From Balneolaceae bacterium (GTDB taxonomy: Bacteria; Bacteroidota; Rhodothermia; Balneolales; Balneolaceae): a stretch of 64,000 nt of DNA. The translations under genes were made by a program, and so were the position numbers. The notes under the pieces are model-generated. The model did not search any database, was not told the DNA's origin, and saw nothing but the letters and a program-made list of their open reading frames with translations. The stretch is from positions 1 through 64,000 of the forward strand of contig JAFIES010000048.1 of assembly GCA_020832415.1 (NCBI GenBank). Reading direction: 5' to 3'. This document shows positions 6,275 through 16,102 of this stretch, in pieces; the stretch's first letter is position 1; each line of letters begins with the position of its first letter.

Positions 6275-7744
6275 ATGAAACACGTAATTCAAACCTCAGC
6301 TACGCTTATGTTGCTGGGATTACTGCTATTTAGTTGTGAAAATATAAGTTCACCAAATTCAGATGTTCAAAATAAAGCCGACAGAGTATTAAGTCTCAAT
6401 CCTTTTTCAGAAAGCAATAATGAATTTGTGCTGAAAGATGAGGAGAGTACACCTGGAGTGAATGTTACCGTTAATCGTATTCCTGGTTCTGGTGAAACAA
6501 CTTTTGAATATGTTGTAGAAAATAATATTCCAAGCCCCGGGAATCGAACCGTTCAGTTCTTTAATCTCGAGTTGCCATCATGTCTTGGTCAGCCAACATT
6601 TACACCGGATCTGGGTGAAGGAGGTTCAATTTCAAATGATGGAATTACATGGAATCAAACTATTTCCGCACCGTCTTCAGGGGGTTCTTCTGCAAATAAT
6701 TCAAGAACCTACTCCATTACATACGAGGGGAATGTTTCTGCCGGAGAAATTAATGCAAAGGCCACAAGTGGCGGTGAAGCAGGACGGGTTTTTTCAGGTG
6801 TAGTTCTGGGGCCCATTTGTCCCTCAGTTGAGGTTACTATAACATTTTCCGGAAGTGTATATATCGATGCGAACGAAGATAACACCAAAGATCCGGAAGA
6901 ATATGGTCTTGATAACATCGAGGTATCTCTTTACTCGTTTGTTGGTGATGACGAAACATTGATCGGTTCTCAAACAACCGGCGTAACAGGCGAATTTTCA
7001 TTTGAAGTTGAGGCAATTTCTGGTATTAATTTCAGAATTAAAGTACCTGAAAATAAGGTAGACAATGTTTACTACCAGGCCATTCCTGTTACAAGCAGAG
7101 ACTTTCTTAATGTAACTGAAGATGTTGAAAATATTCATTTTGCCTATGTTCTTGATATTGATCAGATGGTTGCGGATTTGTTGAGCGGTGAAATTCTTAA
7201 GAACACAAAATCAACACAGTACTGGGCATTTCAGCTTCAGCATGCGGCTGTTAATCAGCGGCAGGTAGATCAAAACCCAAATGTTGATTTTACCAGAGCA
7301 AAGATGAACACATTGCTGGAAACAGTAGAAGGATTACTGCCAATTGTAGAAGAACCATTCAAATTTGAAGGAAATAACGAAAGAGAAAAAATACAGGATG
7401 CACTGCGAATTCTACGAGGCCAGAAATATGAGGATTCTGAATTGAGTGATCTGATGAAAGAACTGCTTACCGCAGAACTAAACGTGGCTAACGAGTTGGG
7501 TGCGTTAACGCCTGAAGGTGAGATAAACGATCCGTTTAACAGAGCGATACTCATATTTGGGGAAGCCATTGCATGCAACGCTTTAGGCACTTGCCCCGTG
7601 GGAACAGTTGTGCCTGCGGGATCTGCAATCATGGGCAACCTGATTGTTGGCGGAACAGATGGGTTAACATCAAGTGCTACACTATCTGACGGAACAACAG
7701 TACTGCGTGCTTTTAATGGTACCGGTGGTATCGGCAGCAATTAG
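6275..7744 (+). CDS. Lipoprotein with SdrD B-like domain (489 aa)
   Basis: ATG 6275 begins a lipoprotein signal, MKHVIQ... with lipobox LLFSC, so the mature protein is probably anchored in the outer membrane. Residues about 60-190 are Thr/Ser/Gly-rich beta-strand sequence of unknown family. Residues about 195-285 (GSVYIDANEDNTKDPEEYGLDN...) fit the SdrD B-like / Cna-B-like fold seen in surface proteins, with its Asp-rich calcium-loop-like start. The last 200 residues are mostly helical. The sensor-kinase gene starts 31 bp downstream with no terminator between, so the two are probably coexpressed. A role in signalling with that kinase is inference from position only. Confidence 0.75.
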   Translation: MKHVIQTSATLMLLGLLLFSCENISSPNSDVQNKADRVLSLNPFSESNNEFVLKDEESTPGVNVTVNRIPGSGETTFEYVVENNIPSPGNRTVQFFNLELPSCLGQPTFTPDLGEGGSISNDGITWNQTISAPSSGGSSANNSRTYSITYEGNVSAGEINAKATSGGEAGRVFSGVVLGPICPSVEVTITFSGSVYIDANEDNTKDPEEYGLDNIEVSLYSFVGDDETLIGSQTTGVTGEFSFEVEAISGINFRIKVPENKVDNVYYQAIPVTSRDFLNVTEDVENIHFAYVLDIDQMVADLLSGEILKNTKSTQYWAFQLQHAAVNQRQVDQNPNVDFTRAKMNTLLETVEGLLPIVEEPFKFEGNNEREKIQDALRILRGQKYEDSELSDLMKELLTAELNVANELGALTPEGEINDPFNRAILIFGEAIACNALGTCPVGTVVPAGSAIMGNLIVGGTDGLTSSATLSDGTTVLRAFNGTGGIGSN

Positions 7745-7775
7745 TTTTATTCGGTTTTTTTAAATATTCTGTGTA

Positions 7776-10700
7776 ATGAAATGGAAGTTCCTGATAGCCA
7801 TCACCGCGGTATTATTGGTTGCAAGCAGAGTGAATGCTCAGGAACGCCCGATAACAAATTACACACCTGACAGCGAATTATTAGCCCTGCCTTCTGCAAT
7901 GGTAACGTATGTTTACCAGGACAGGCAGGGCTTTATTTGGTTTGCTGTTTACTCATCCGGGCTTGTTCGGTTCGATGGAAGCCGCCTGATCCAGTTTGAT
8001 CAGGAAAAAGGTTTAAGTGATCTTGGCATCTGGCAGATCCTGGAAGATTCAAACGGGTATTTATGGGTCTCATCTCACGAAGGTCTTGTGGTTACAGAAA
8101 AGCCGCTTACCGGGTATCGATCTCATTCAGAAATTACATTCACCTCCACATTCAGCGGGATCCCGCTTACGGATGATGTTTTAACTCATCACAGAATTAC
8201 CTCAGATAACTCAGGCCGGGTTTTGGCAGGAACATCGGATGCAGGTATTATCCGGTACTTTATCGATGACTTAGGTGTGATGTTTGCTGATACTGTCTCT
8301 ACTCAAATAAAGAGTGACAGGTATCTGGGAGTTACCTCTATTCGTGCCGGATCTGACAATTCGGTTTTGGTAAGCCTTGAGGGCGGAGACTTATATCGCC
8401 TTAAGGATAATGAACTTTTTCATATTTACTCTCCTGCGGAGGTTTATGGCGGTATCGAAATTATTTCGATGCTGGAGGATGATGATGATAAAATTTGGAT
8501 CTACCGGCAGAACGGGGAGATACTCGTTTTGGGTGTTGATTCCGATTCCTCAGAATTGATCCACACAAATCCATCAACAAATATTAATGGATTGCAGGCC
8601 TTTTCTGATGGTACGGTATGGGCAACAAATAGTGCGAATGGCATCAGCCGGTTTGATATACAGAGCGGGCAGCTTGTTGATACATACACAAGAGTTACCG
8701 GATTACTCAGCAATAATGTATTCCATGCATTGGAAGATCGTGAAGGCAATATGTGGATTGCGCAATCCGGAGGTGTTTCGAAACTGAGATATAATTACCG
8801 GGCGTTTGAAAATATAAGTGAGCGGTCGTTTGCAGGAGAGCAGCCCCTGCTGCCATCAGGCAGGATTAATACTGTATTCATTTCAGAAAATGAATCGATG
8901 CCCTGCAGATTTTGGGCGGGTACAGAAAACGGGGCTACATGTATTACTAATGATGGTACATCAGAATATATCACGCAATCTGAAGGTTTAACAGGCAATT
9001 GGGTAAACGGACTCTCTTCAGACAGGAGCGATAGAATCTGGGTAGCTACAACCCAGGGTTTAAATGGCATTGCTTTTTCAACCGGGGCAATTCCGCCCAA
9101 TGCAACCAATACGGAAAGAATCAGAATTGCCGGATATGATGGCTGGCTTTTTACCATTCCAGGCAGCCCTCCATTTATTGCCGCTGAAGATTTATTGTTA
9201 AACAACAATGGCAGTTCCCGTTCGGTTAACTCATCTTGGTTTCCAGGGCTCAGGAGTTTATATGGTATTGTTGATGGATCTGTTTATGAGTTTAATATGG
9301 AGCATGGCCTGCCGTCTACACTATATAAATCTGTTGCTGCAGACAATCGCGGATATCTCTGGGTTGGCACACTTGACCGCGGATTGTATAAATCAAATGC
9401 GCCGATAACGGCTGAACTTCTGCGGGGAATCAATTCAGCTGAATTTGAGGGAATCAGTTTCAGCCAGTTTTGGTCACGAGATAACGGAGCTCCTACTAAT
9501 CATATTGAGAAACTCTTGTATCATGATGGTAAAGTCTGGATTGGAACACAGGAGGGGCTTTATGCAATGGATCCTGAGAACGGCGAGATTATCCATCACA
9601 TATGGCGCGGAAACGGATTACTGGCAGATAATGCTGTCAGTTTTGCACTTTCCCCAAAAACCGGAAATCTCTGGGTGGGTACCAACAGGGGGCTTGCCGA
9701 GGTAGATCCACAAAGCGGGGTTGTTCTTAAAACAGTAACCAGGCAAGATGGCCTGATTGACAATGAAGTATGGCTGTATGGATCAGTGAAGGTGGACCGG
9801 CATGGTTCGGTTTATTTTGGTACTGCGAATGGGTTGTCGATTTATCATCCGGATGATGACAGAATCAATCTTACCCCTCCGCTTCTTCATCTTATCTCTT
9901 TTGAACTTACCGACCAGGCTGAGGGCAGGAATGAAGTAGTTTTTGAATACGCTGCAACCAGTTTCGGAAATACCTCACAAATTCGATACAGAACCCGCCT
10001 GCTGGGATATAATGAGCAATGGTCACCCGAAACAGATGAGGTTCGCTTACGCTATACAAACTTGCCGGCTCTCTTTTTTCCCAAAACGTACACGCTCGAA
10101 GTGATGGCTGTAAATGAGAGCGGTATTCCATCAGAGGAGCCGCTCAGCTTTTCATTTTCCATAGAACCGGTTTGGTGGCTGCAATGGTGGGCTTTTCTGT
10201 TTTATCTGCTGTTATTGGGATCTGTAATTTTCATTATTGACAGAGTACAGCGTTCGCGGCTCATCAAAAAAGAGCGAGATGCAGCACGGCTTCGGGAAGC
10301 TGAACTGCAGGCAGAAACAGCAATGGCACGATCAAAAGCAGCAGAAGCACAGGCGAAGGTTTTAAAATCAGAAAATGATCGTAAAGCACTTGAGCTGGAA
10401 AAAGCCCGAGAACTTGAAGTAGCCTATCATAATTTAAAAGCCGCTCAAAATCAGCTGATTCAGGCTGAGAAAATGGCTTCACTCGGGCGGCTATCCACGG
10501 GCATAGCGCATGAGATAAAAAATCCGCTGAATTTCATCAACAATTTTGCTGCGGTTTCAAATGAAATGGTTGATGAGCTTTATGAAGCGATCAGAATTAA
10601 AGATGATGATGAGGTGCATTATATACTCCAAAACCTGAAGCATAACACAGGTAAAATTGAAGAGCATGGAAAAAGGGCAGATTCTATTGTACGCTCTATG

Positions 10701-11222
10701 ATGCAGCATGCGAGGGGAGGAAAATCTACCTTTGAAATGATTGATCTGAATGACACGGTTCAGAAATATGTGGATCTGGCATACAATGGTAAGAGAGCAA
10801 AGAATCCCGATTTTTATTCAAAACTGGATATCAAGCTCGATCCTGCCATAAAGGAAGTGAAGGTAATGCCTCAGGAAATCGGGCAGGTATTGTTAAACAT
10901 TATAGGTAACTCGCTGGATGCCGTTTGGGATGCATCAAAAAATGGCAAGATTGTGGAAGAACCGGAAATAAAGATCCACACTGCCTTGAAGATGGAAGAG
11001 ATTGAAATTCGTATTGCGGATAACGGACCTGGAGTTCCGGAAGAACTTAAGGAGAAAATTTTCGAACCGTTTTTTACCACAAAACCCACCGGTGAAGGAA
11101 CCGGCTTAGGACTGAGCCTGAGTTATGATATTATCACGCAGGGGCATAATGGTTCGCTTACACTTGAAAGCCGTAAAGGAGAGGGCGCCGCATTTATTAT
11201 TACCCTTCCCAGGTTGAGTTAA
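7776..11222 (+). CDS. Propeller-sensor histidine kinase (1148 aa)
   Basis: A signal peptide (to about VNAQ) is followed by about 700 residues of repeated WxxT/G..GL-type blades ([47 protein letters not shown]), i.e. two regulator-type beta-propellers. Next come a Y_Y_Y-like beta domain (about 700-795), one membrane helix (about 800-822), a long Glu/Ala-rich coiled coil, HisKA with His912 in [10 protein letters not shown], and a HATPase domain with N-box Asn1045 (GNSLDAV), DNGPGVP and GTGLGLSLS. This is the architecture of Bacteroidota periplasmic-propeller kinases, which often sense polysaccharide fragments. Unlike hybrid members it ends after the ATPase: no receiver or AraC domain follows, so its response regulator is elsewhere. 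It is probably cotranscribed with the preceding lipoprotein. Confidence 0.9.
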   Translation: MKWKFLIAITAVLLVASRVNAQERPITNYTPDSELLALPSAMVTYVYQDRQGFIWFAVYSSGLVRFDGSRLIQFDQEKGLSDLGIWQILEDSNGYLWVSSHEGLVVTEKPLTGYRSHSEITFTSTFSGIPLTDDVLTHHRITSDNSGRVLAGTSDAGIIRYFIDDLGVMFADTVSTQIKSDRYLGVTSIRAGSDNSVLVSLEGGDLYRLKDNELFHIYSPAEVYGGIEIISMLEDDDDKIWIYRQNGEILVLGVDSDSSELIHTNPSTNINGLQAFSDGTVWATNSANGISRFDIQSGQLVDTYTRVTGLLSNNVFHALEDREGNMWIAQSGGVSKLRYNYRAFENISERSFAGEQPLLPSGRINTVFISENESMPCRFWAGTENGATCITNDGTSEYITQSEGLTGNWVNGLSSDRSDRIWVATTQGLNGIAFSTGAIPPNATNTERIRIAGYDGWLFTIPGSPPFIAAEDLLLNNNGSSRSVNSSWFPGLRSLYGIVDGSVYEFNMEHGLPSTLYKSVAADNRGYLWVGTLDRGLYKSNAPITAELLRGINSAEFEGISFSQFWSRDNGAPTNHIEKLLYHDGKVWIGTQEGLYAMDPENGEIIHHIWRGNGLLADNAVSFALSPKTGNLWVGTNRGLAEVDPQSGVVLKTVTRQDGLIDNEVWLYGSVKVDRHGSVYFGTANGLSIYHPDDDRINLTPPLLHLISFELTDQAEGRNEVVFEYAATSFGNTSQIRYRTRLLGYNEQWSPETDEVRLRYTNLPALFFPKTYTLEVMAVNESGIPSEEPLSFSFSIEPVWWLQWWAFLFYLLLLGSVIFIIDRVQRSRLIKKERDAARLREAELQAETAMARSKAAEAQAKVLKSENDRKALELEKARELEVAYHNLKAAQNQLIQAEKMASLGRLSTGIAHEIKNPLNFINNFAAVSNEMVDELYEAIRIKDDDEVHYILQNLKHNTGKIEEHGKRADSIVRSMMQHARGGKSTFEMIDLNDTVQKYVDLAYNGKRAKNPDFYSKLDIKLDPAIKEVKVMPQEIGQVLLNIIGNSLDAVWDASKNGKIVEEPEIKIHTALKMEEIEIRIADNGPGVPEELKEKIFEPFFTTKPTGEGTGLGLSLSYDIITQGHNGSLTLESRKGEGAAFIITLPRLS

Positions 11223-11226
11223 GAGC

Positions 11227-11261
11227 AAAAAAAAGCCACTCCAAATTTCTTCGGAGTGGCT
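11227..11261 (-). terminator. Rho-independent terminator for the S9 peptidase gene
   Basis: Read on the minus strand, AGCCACTCC (arms 11234-11242 and 11253-11261, perfect 9-bp stem, 10-nt loop) is followed by eight T residues (A8 at 11227-11234 on the plus strand). It lies just beyond the stop codon at 11288. It may also limit plus-strand transcription from the kinase gene, though no T-run follows on that side. Confidence 0.85.
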
Positions 11262-11287
11262 GAAAACCAGAATCAGTAAATGATTTC

Positions 11288-13645
11288 TTAATCGGGCAGA
11301 TTGTAGTTTACATCTGTTCGGTAGTAACCCATCAGATGCTCTGCAAAATAATCCCACAACATTCGCTCGAAATAAGCAGTATATCGTCCAAATCCATGGC
11401 GGGCTTCGGGGAAAATCATCATATCAAATCGCTTGCCCTCGCGTATCAATGCATCGGCAATACGGTATGTATTGGCGGGGTGTACGTTGTTATCCATCTC
11501 GCCGTGTACAAGCAGCAGGCGTCCCTGCAGATTACCGGCCAGCTCGGCATTGGATGGAATTCGGGAGCTAAACGTTGTTTTTTCTTCCTCCACCTCTTCG
11601 CCATCTTCATTTTCTACAGTAACCGTTTCGGTCTTGGCTGTAACACCGTGATGCACTTCGCTCCACCAGATGTTATAGATATTATTATCATGGTTACCGG
11701 CCGATGAAACAGCAACTTTGAAAAACTCGGGATAGGTTAGCAGTGCTGCTGTACTCATAAAACCACCACCGGAGTGTCCATAGATTCCCACTTTATCAAG
11801 GTCGATGTAGGAGCGGCGGGCGCCAAGCTGTTCGATACCGTAGCGGTTATCGGCCAGGGCGTAATCGCGAAGATTATCGTGCCCGTAATTGTGATACCAC
11901 TTATCCCGCAGCGGACTTCCACCACGGTTACCCATGGCAACAACTACAAAACCAACCTGCGCAAGTGAGTGTGCACGGGCGGCTGTTCCGCCAATGGAGA
12001 AATTTCGCGGGTAAGGCTCAACCTGCGGGCCGGGGTATACATACGAGATAATGGGGTATGATTTGTCCGGATCGAAATCAGCCGGTTTCCACATTACGCC
12101 ATAAAGATCAGTCACGCCATCTTTCGCTTTCACAGAGAAGTTTTCAGGAAGGTTATAGCCTGCTTCCTTCAATCGGGTAAGGTCTGTCTCTTCAAGTACA
12201 ATCAGCTCTTGTCCGTCTTTGTCGCGAAGAACGGCTGTAGTTGGCAGATCGGGCCGCGAGTAATTTTGAACAAAGTAGTTGCGGGTGTCGCTCATGCTGA
12301 TGGTGTGATTGGCATCTTCAGGGGTGATGAGTCTTTGGCGGGAACCATCAAACCGAACACTGTAGTAGTGCGCATAAAATGGATTTCTGCCTTCTTCTTT
12401 ACCAAATCCTTCAAAGTAGATGGTGGATGCAGTTGTATCAATTGCAGCGATATCACCCACCATAAAGAACCCGTCGGTGATGCGGTTTTGCAGGTTGCCT
12501 TCACTGTCGTATCGATAGAGCTGTCCCCAGCCTGTTCGTTCACTCCACCAGATGTACTCTTCACCTTCATTGATAATACCAAGCTGAGCATAGCGGGTGT
12601 TGAAATAGGGTTCACTTTTTTCTGACCAGAGCACTTCTGTTTCGCCGGTTGTGGTGTTTGCTTTTACAACATCCAATTCATCCCAGGTTCGGGTTCGCCT
12701 CAGGATCCAGAGATAATCCGATTCATCGGAGGTGAATATACCACCGCCATTAAAGTAGACGCCTCCCAAAGATTGATCGGGCCATTTATCGGTATCGAGG
12801 CGAACATGCTCTTTGGTTTCCATATCAAACACAAGAATTTCGTCCTGATAGTGATTATCCTCGCCCGGCAAATTGTATTTATAGGTCTCCAGTTCGGGTC
12901 GCGGATTTGCAACGGTGTTAATTACCCAAAGCTCATCAACTTCGCGCCAGTCCTGCCGTTTTACATAGAGTTTTTTCGAATCTTCAAACCAGTTTGCACG
13001 CGATCGTAAACGCTCGGTTGAAGTTGTATCACCATGATTTTGCTGAAAACTGTACCATCGTTCACCATCTTCGGTCAGACGGATTTCGGTACTGTCGGGA
13101 TCGTCGGTTCTCATCACATAGAGATCGTGTTCACGGGCGAAGGCGATCCAGGTACTGTCGGGCGAATAGGTTGCCCATGGTTCGCGCTCTTCGGCTTCCA
13201 GTGAATCGCCTTTTACAAGCTCATTGCGATCCAGGTAATATTTAAACTCAATACTGTCTACATGGAAAGAGAAAAGCTGACGGTCGGTATCGTAATCAAA
13301 GCCTTTGAGGTCAAGATCGTTTGCATTAAAACCGCGGTTGAAGGCTTCAGAGAGTTCGGCTGCCATGCGTTGCACATCAAAAAGCGGGCGGGAAGTTTGC
13401 CGGGCAGCATCAACGAATGTCCAGCGTTTTCTGTCGCCGTCCTGCCATTCGTACCAGAATCGGTCTTCATCTTCAATCCAGTTGGCACGTAAAAAAGTGC
13501 TTCCTGTCATGTTTTGCATGTTGCTGCCGGTAAACCGTTCTGCAAGTTCAAAATTGGGCTCTTGTTGTGCAGTTGCATTCTCAGAGATAGAGAGAGACGC
13601 GAAAAACAGCCCCACAGCCAAAAGGCTAATCGTATATAATTTCAT
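11288..13645 (-). CDS. S9 family dipeptidyl-peptidase IV-like serine peptidase (785 aa)
   Basis: This is an exported prolyl-oligopeptidase-family enzyme expected to remove dipeptides (often X-Pro) from oligopeptides in the periplasm. ATG 13645 gives a signal peptide ending near ATAQ; the reading frame extends 12 codons further, but that start is less likely. An N-terminal DPPIV-type propeller covers about residues 40-500. The alpha/beta-hydrolase domain has the nucleophile Ser625 in GHSGGG, Asp718 in GEMDNNVHP and His750 in ARHGFG, a complete triad. A Glu-rich insertion (VENEDGEEVEEEKT) lies between Ser and Asp. The gene is monocistronic with its own terminator. Confidence 0.92.
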   Translation of the reverse strand: MKLYTISLLAVGLFFASLSISENATAQQEPNFELAERFTGSNMQNMTGSTFLRANWIEDEDRFWYEWQDGDRKRWTFVDAARQTSRPLFDVQRMAAELSEAFNRGFNANDLDLKGFDYDTDRQLFSFHVDSIEFKYYLDRNELVKGDSLEAEEREPWATYSPDSTWIAFAREHDLYVMRTDDPDSTEIRLTEDGERWYSFQQNHGDTTSTERLRSRANWFEDSKKLYVKRQDWREVDELWVINTVANPRPELETYKYNLPGEDNHYQDEILVFDMETKEHVRLDTDKWPDQSLGGVYFNGGGIFTSDESDYLWILRRTRTWDELDVVKANTTTGETEVLWSEKSEPYFNTRYAQLGIINEGEEYIWWSERTGWGQLYRYDSEGNLQNRITDGFFMVGDIAAIDTTASTIYFEGFGKEEGRNPFYAHYYSVRFDGSRQRLITPEDANHTISMSDTRNYFVQNYSRPDLPTTAVLRDKDGQELIVLEETDLTRLKEAGYNLPENFSVKAKDGVTDLYGVMWKPADFDPDKSYPIISYVYPGPQVEPYPRNFSIGGTAARAHSLAQVGFVVVAMGNRGGSPLRDKWYHNYGHDNLRDYALADNRYGIEQLGARRSYIDLDKVGIYGHSGGGFMSTAALLTYPEFFKVAVSSAGNHDNNIYNIWWSEVHHGVTAKTETVTVENEDGEEVEEEKTTFSSRIPSNAELAGNLQGRLLLVHGEMDNNVHPANTYRIADALIREGKRFDMMIFPEARHGFGRYTAYFERMLWDYFAEHLMGYYRTDVNYNLPD

Positions 13646-13817
13646 AGAAATGAGTTTGGAATTTTGGTTAAGGTCGGACAATATCTAAAAGATATTTGTG
13701 AGAAGCAGGGTTTTTACAAATTTTATGAGGTACTTAATCTGCCTTTATCCAAATGAGAGTTTGATGAAAGAAGGGAATTACTGGTGAACGTATATTCCGA
13801 AAGTTGGGATAACCTGA

Positions 13818-14948
13818 TCAGAGTGTTTGTTTTATCTCTTCGTAATACTCTTCGTAGATGGTTACGATTTTATCAAGTTCGAAGGTTTCTGCCCGTTTTC
13901 GTGCAGCTGCGGCCATTTTGTTGTGTAGTTTTTCATCCTTGAGGATTTTGGTAGCACAGCTCCCCAGGCATTCAATATCCCCGAGTTCGCAGAGGTAACC
14001 GGTTTCTCCATGCACGTTTACTTCCGGAAGGCCGCCAATGTTCGAACTTATCACCGGTACACTGCAGCTCATTGCTTCCAGCGCTGCAAGGCCGAATGTT
14101 TCACTGCCGGATGGAATCATAAACAGGTCAGATACAGAAAGAACTTCTTCAACCTGCTCTTGTTTACCCAGGAAACGTACGTGATCACACATTTTCAGTT
14201 CGCGGCATTTTTTTTCCGCTTTGGCTCTCTCGGGTCCATCACCCACCATAAGTAGTTTAGCCTTTACGCCATTTTTTAAAATCTGATCAAAAGCAGCCAC
14301 TACATCGGTAACCCGCTTTACTTCCCGGAAATTAGATACATGGGTTACAATTTTTTCACCATCGGGACAGATCGCCTTTTTGAAGTGCTCTTTCTTCGAT
14401 TTTTTGAACCGATCCAGATCGATAAAGTTGGGAATTACCTTAATCTCTTTTTTGATATCGAAGAGCCGGTACGTTTCATTCTTCAAATATTCAGAAACAG
14501 CAGTAACACCATCACTCTGATTGATGGAAAAATCAACCACCTGTTTGTAGGTAGGGTCGCTGCCGATCAGGGTGATGTCGGTTCCGTGCAGAGTTGTAAT
14601 TACCGGCACTTTCGATGCCTTGCTGTTCAGTATCTGCTTTGCGAGGTAAGCACTGGTTGCGTGCGGTATGGCGTAATGCACATGCAGCACTTCAAGTTTC
14701 GCAAACTGAATGAGGTTCACCATCATGTTGGCCAGGGCCAAGTCATACGGTGGAAATTCAAACAGAGGATAGGTGCTCAGATCTACTTCATGATAGGTGA
14801 TGTCTGTCCGGAAAGAGTCGAGCCGTGCAGGCTGGGCATAACTTATGATATGCAAATTGTGGCCCCTGTTGGCAAGGCCTTTGGCGAGTTCAGTAGCTAC
14901 CACGCCACTGCCGCCAAATGTTGGATAGCAAACTATTCCGATATTCAT
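13818..14948 (-). CDS. bshA: N-acetyl-alpha-D-glucosaminyl L-malate synthase (376 aa)
   Basis: This GT4-family retaining glycosyltransferase joins UDP-GlcNAc and L-malate, the first step of bacillithiol synthesis. The BshA-specific N-terminus MNIGIVCYPTFGGSGVVATELA is present. HVHYAIPHATSAYLA and TTLHGTDITLIG follow as in characterised BshA, then a GT4 donor-binding core (HVSNFREVKR, GDGPER, PSGSETFGLAALEAM). Length equals the family norm. No bshB or bshC lies nearby in this window. The promoter probably lies in the palindrome-bearing intergenic region 14949-15209 shared with the divergent gene at 15210. Confidence 0.93.
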   Translation of the reverse strand: MNIGIVCYPTFGGSGVVATELAKGLANRGHNLHIISYAQPARLDSFRTDITYHEVDLSTYPLFEFPPYDLALANMMVNLIQFAKLEVLHVHYAIPHATSAYLAKQILNSKASKVPVITTLHGTDITLIGSDPTYKQVVDFSINQSDGVTAVSEYLKNETYRLFDIKKEIKVIPNFIDLDRFKKSKKEHFKKAICPDGEKIVTHVSNFREVKRVTDVVAAFDQILKNGVKAKLLMVGDGPERAKAEKKCRELKMCDHVRFLGKQEQVEEVLSVSDLFMIPSGSETFGLAALEAMSCSVPVISSNIGGLPEVNVHGETGYLCELGDIECLGSCATKILKDEKLHNKMAAAARKRAETFELDKIVTIYEEYYEEIKQTL

Positions 14949-15023
14949 GAAGCGTTTATTTCGATGTAAAAAGTGAGTAAATGGCCGCTTTTCGATTATT
15001 AAAGCAAGATACGCAATATTTAA

Positions 15024-15052
15024 CGCTAATAATTAGCGAAATGTTCAACATT
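15024..15052. promoter_or_regulatory. Two adjacent perfect palindromes, candidate operator
   Basis: CGCTAAT-A-ATTAGCG (15024-15038) and AATGTT-C-AACATT (15040-15052) lie one base apart in the divergent region between bshA and the gene at 15210, about 75 bp upstream of the bshA start. Perfect 7-bp and 6-bp arms with single-base centres suit dimeric regulator sites. The regulator is unknown. Confidence 0.4.
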
Positions 15053-15209
15053 GAAGTGGCTTGTTTGAGGCGGATTTTACAAAGCTGTTGCGATTATGGA
15101 TACCCCTGAACGGTAACCGCTTGCAAAACAATAATTTTTGTTGCAAATGAGATGATTTAGAAAACTATTCCGCATTTATCTGTATGAACAACAACTAAAT
15201 AGAGAAAAA

Positions 15210-16058
15210 ATGAAAGGGAAATATCAAAATAGAGAATGGTTGAGAGATAATGGATGGGAACTCAAAAAGTCGACAATGTTGATGGTAATTGGTGTCGCAC
15301 TACTGTTTGGTGGGGCAGCCGATTTAACAGCTCAAACAGATGAGCCTCCATCTGAGGTGTTGCAAGGGCTTGATCTGCCCGGGGATTTGCCCGCTATGTG
15401 GCAGACAGAAAATATTCGTCTTGAAAGGGGTGCAATTCGATATGCCCACGCACCAGTCCAGATGATTCAGCGAATGCAAAGACGCTGGAACGAAGATAAA
15501 GTGATGGAAGCAGCTCTGCATAATCACAATGGGTGGGAGAATATTCGTAACACAGCCATTGGCGAAGTTCGATACATACAACCAAGAAGCGGATCAATGA
15601 GGCAGGTGGTGGTAAAAGAAGAGGAATCTGAAACGGAAGGACTGAGGCGCTGGGTGTTTTATCAGTATGAAGACTTGTCTGAACTGGGGATGGATGATTT
15701 TTTCATCCCGAGAGTAGCCGTTGAAAAAGCGATGGATGGTACTTCCGCAACGTTCATCAGGCTCGATCCGGACGGACAAACCGGTTTGGGCCATTTTGGA
15801 AAAAGTGGCTGGAGTATGGAAAATGGCCGCATGGTATACTGGATCTACACCGTGCCGGATACAGATTATAGTTCGGCAATTTTCAGCTTTGAAGAGGAAG
15901 GTGATACTGTTATCAGCAGAACATATACCACGGGCCGACAATTGACCGGGGAGCTTCGTTACAGTAAAAGCAACGGTGCCGGAAGCTTTATGGCACCCGG
16001 CCAAAATAATGACCTGCCCATTTGCTGGGACTCATCGATGAATAACAGTGAGTGCTGA
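15210..16058 (+). CDS. Secreted protein of unknown function (282 aa)
   Basis: ATG 15210 follows AGAGAAAAA. The N-terminus has a long, charged n-region (MKGKYQNREW...) before a hydrophobic segment LMVIGVALLFGGAADLTAQ, so cleavage after TAQ is likely. An internal ATG (residue 23) would give a shorter signal with almost no positive n-region and is less likely. The mature part is rich in Trp, Tyr, Glu and Arg, includes RLDPDGQTGLGHFGKSGWSM and ends in a two-cysteine tail (PICWDSSMNNSEC), a possible disulfide. I do not recognise the family. It is divergent from bshA and convergent with the beta-helix lipoprotein. Confidence 0.65.
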   Translation: MKGKYQNREWLRDNGWELKKSTMLMVIGVALLFGGAADLTAQTDEPPSEVLQGLDLPGDLPAMWQTENIRLERGAIRYAHAPVQMIQRMQRRWNEDKVMEAALHNHNGWENIRNTAIGEVRYIQPRSGSMRQVVVKEEESETEGLRRWVFYQYEDLSELGMDDFFIPRVAVEKAMDGTSATFIRLDPDGQTGLGHFGKSGWSMENGRMVYWIYTVPDTDYSSAIFSFEEEGDTVISRTYTTGRQLTGELRYSKSNGAGSFMAPGQNNDLPICWDSSMNNSEC

Positions 16059-16102
16059 GGTTTGCCGATACGGTAAATTTGAAAAATTCTGAGTGAGCCG
16101 GT

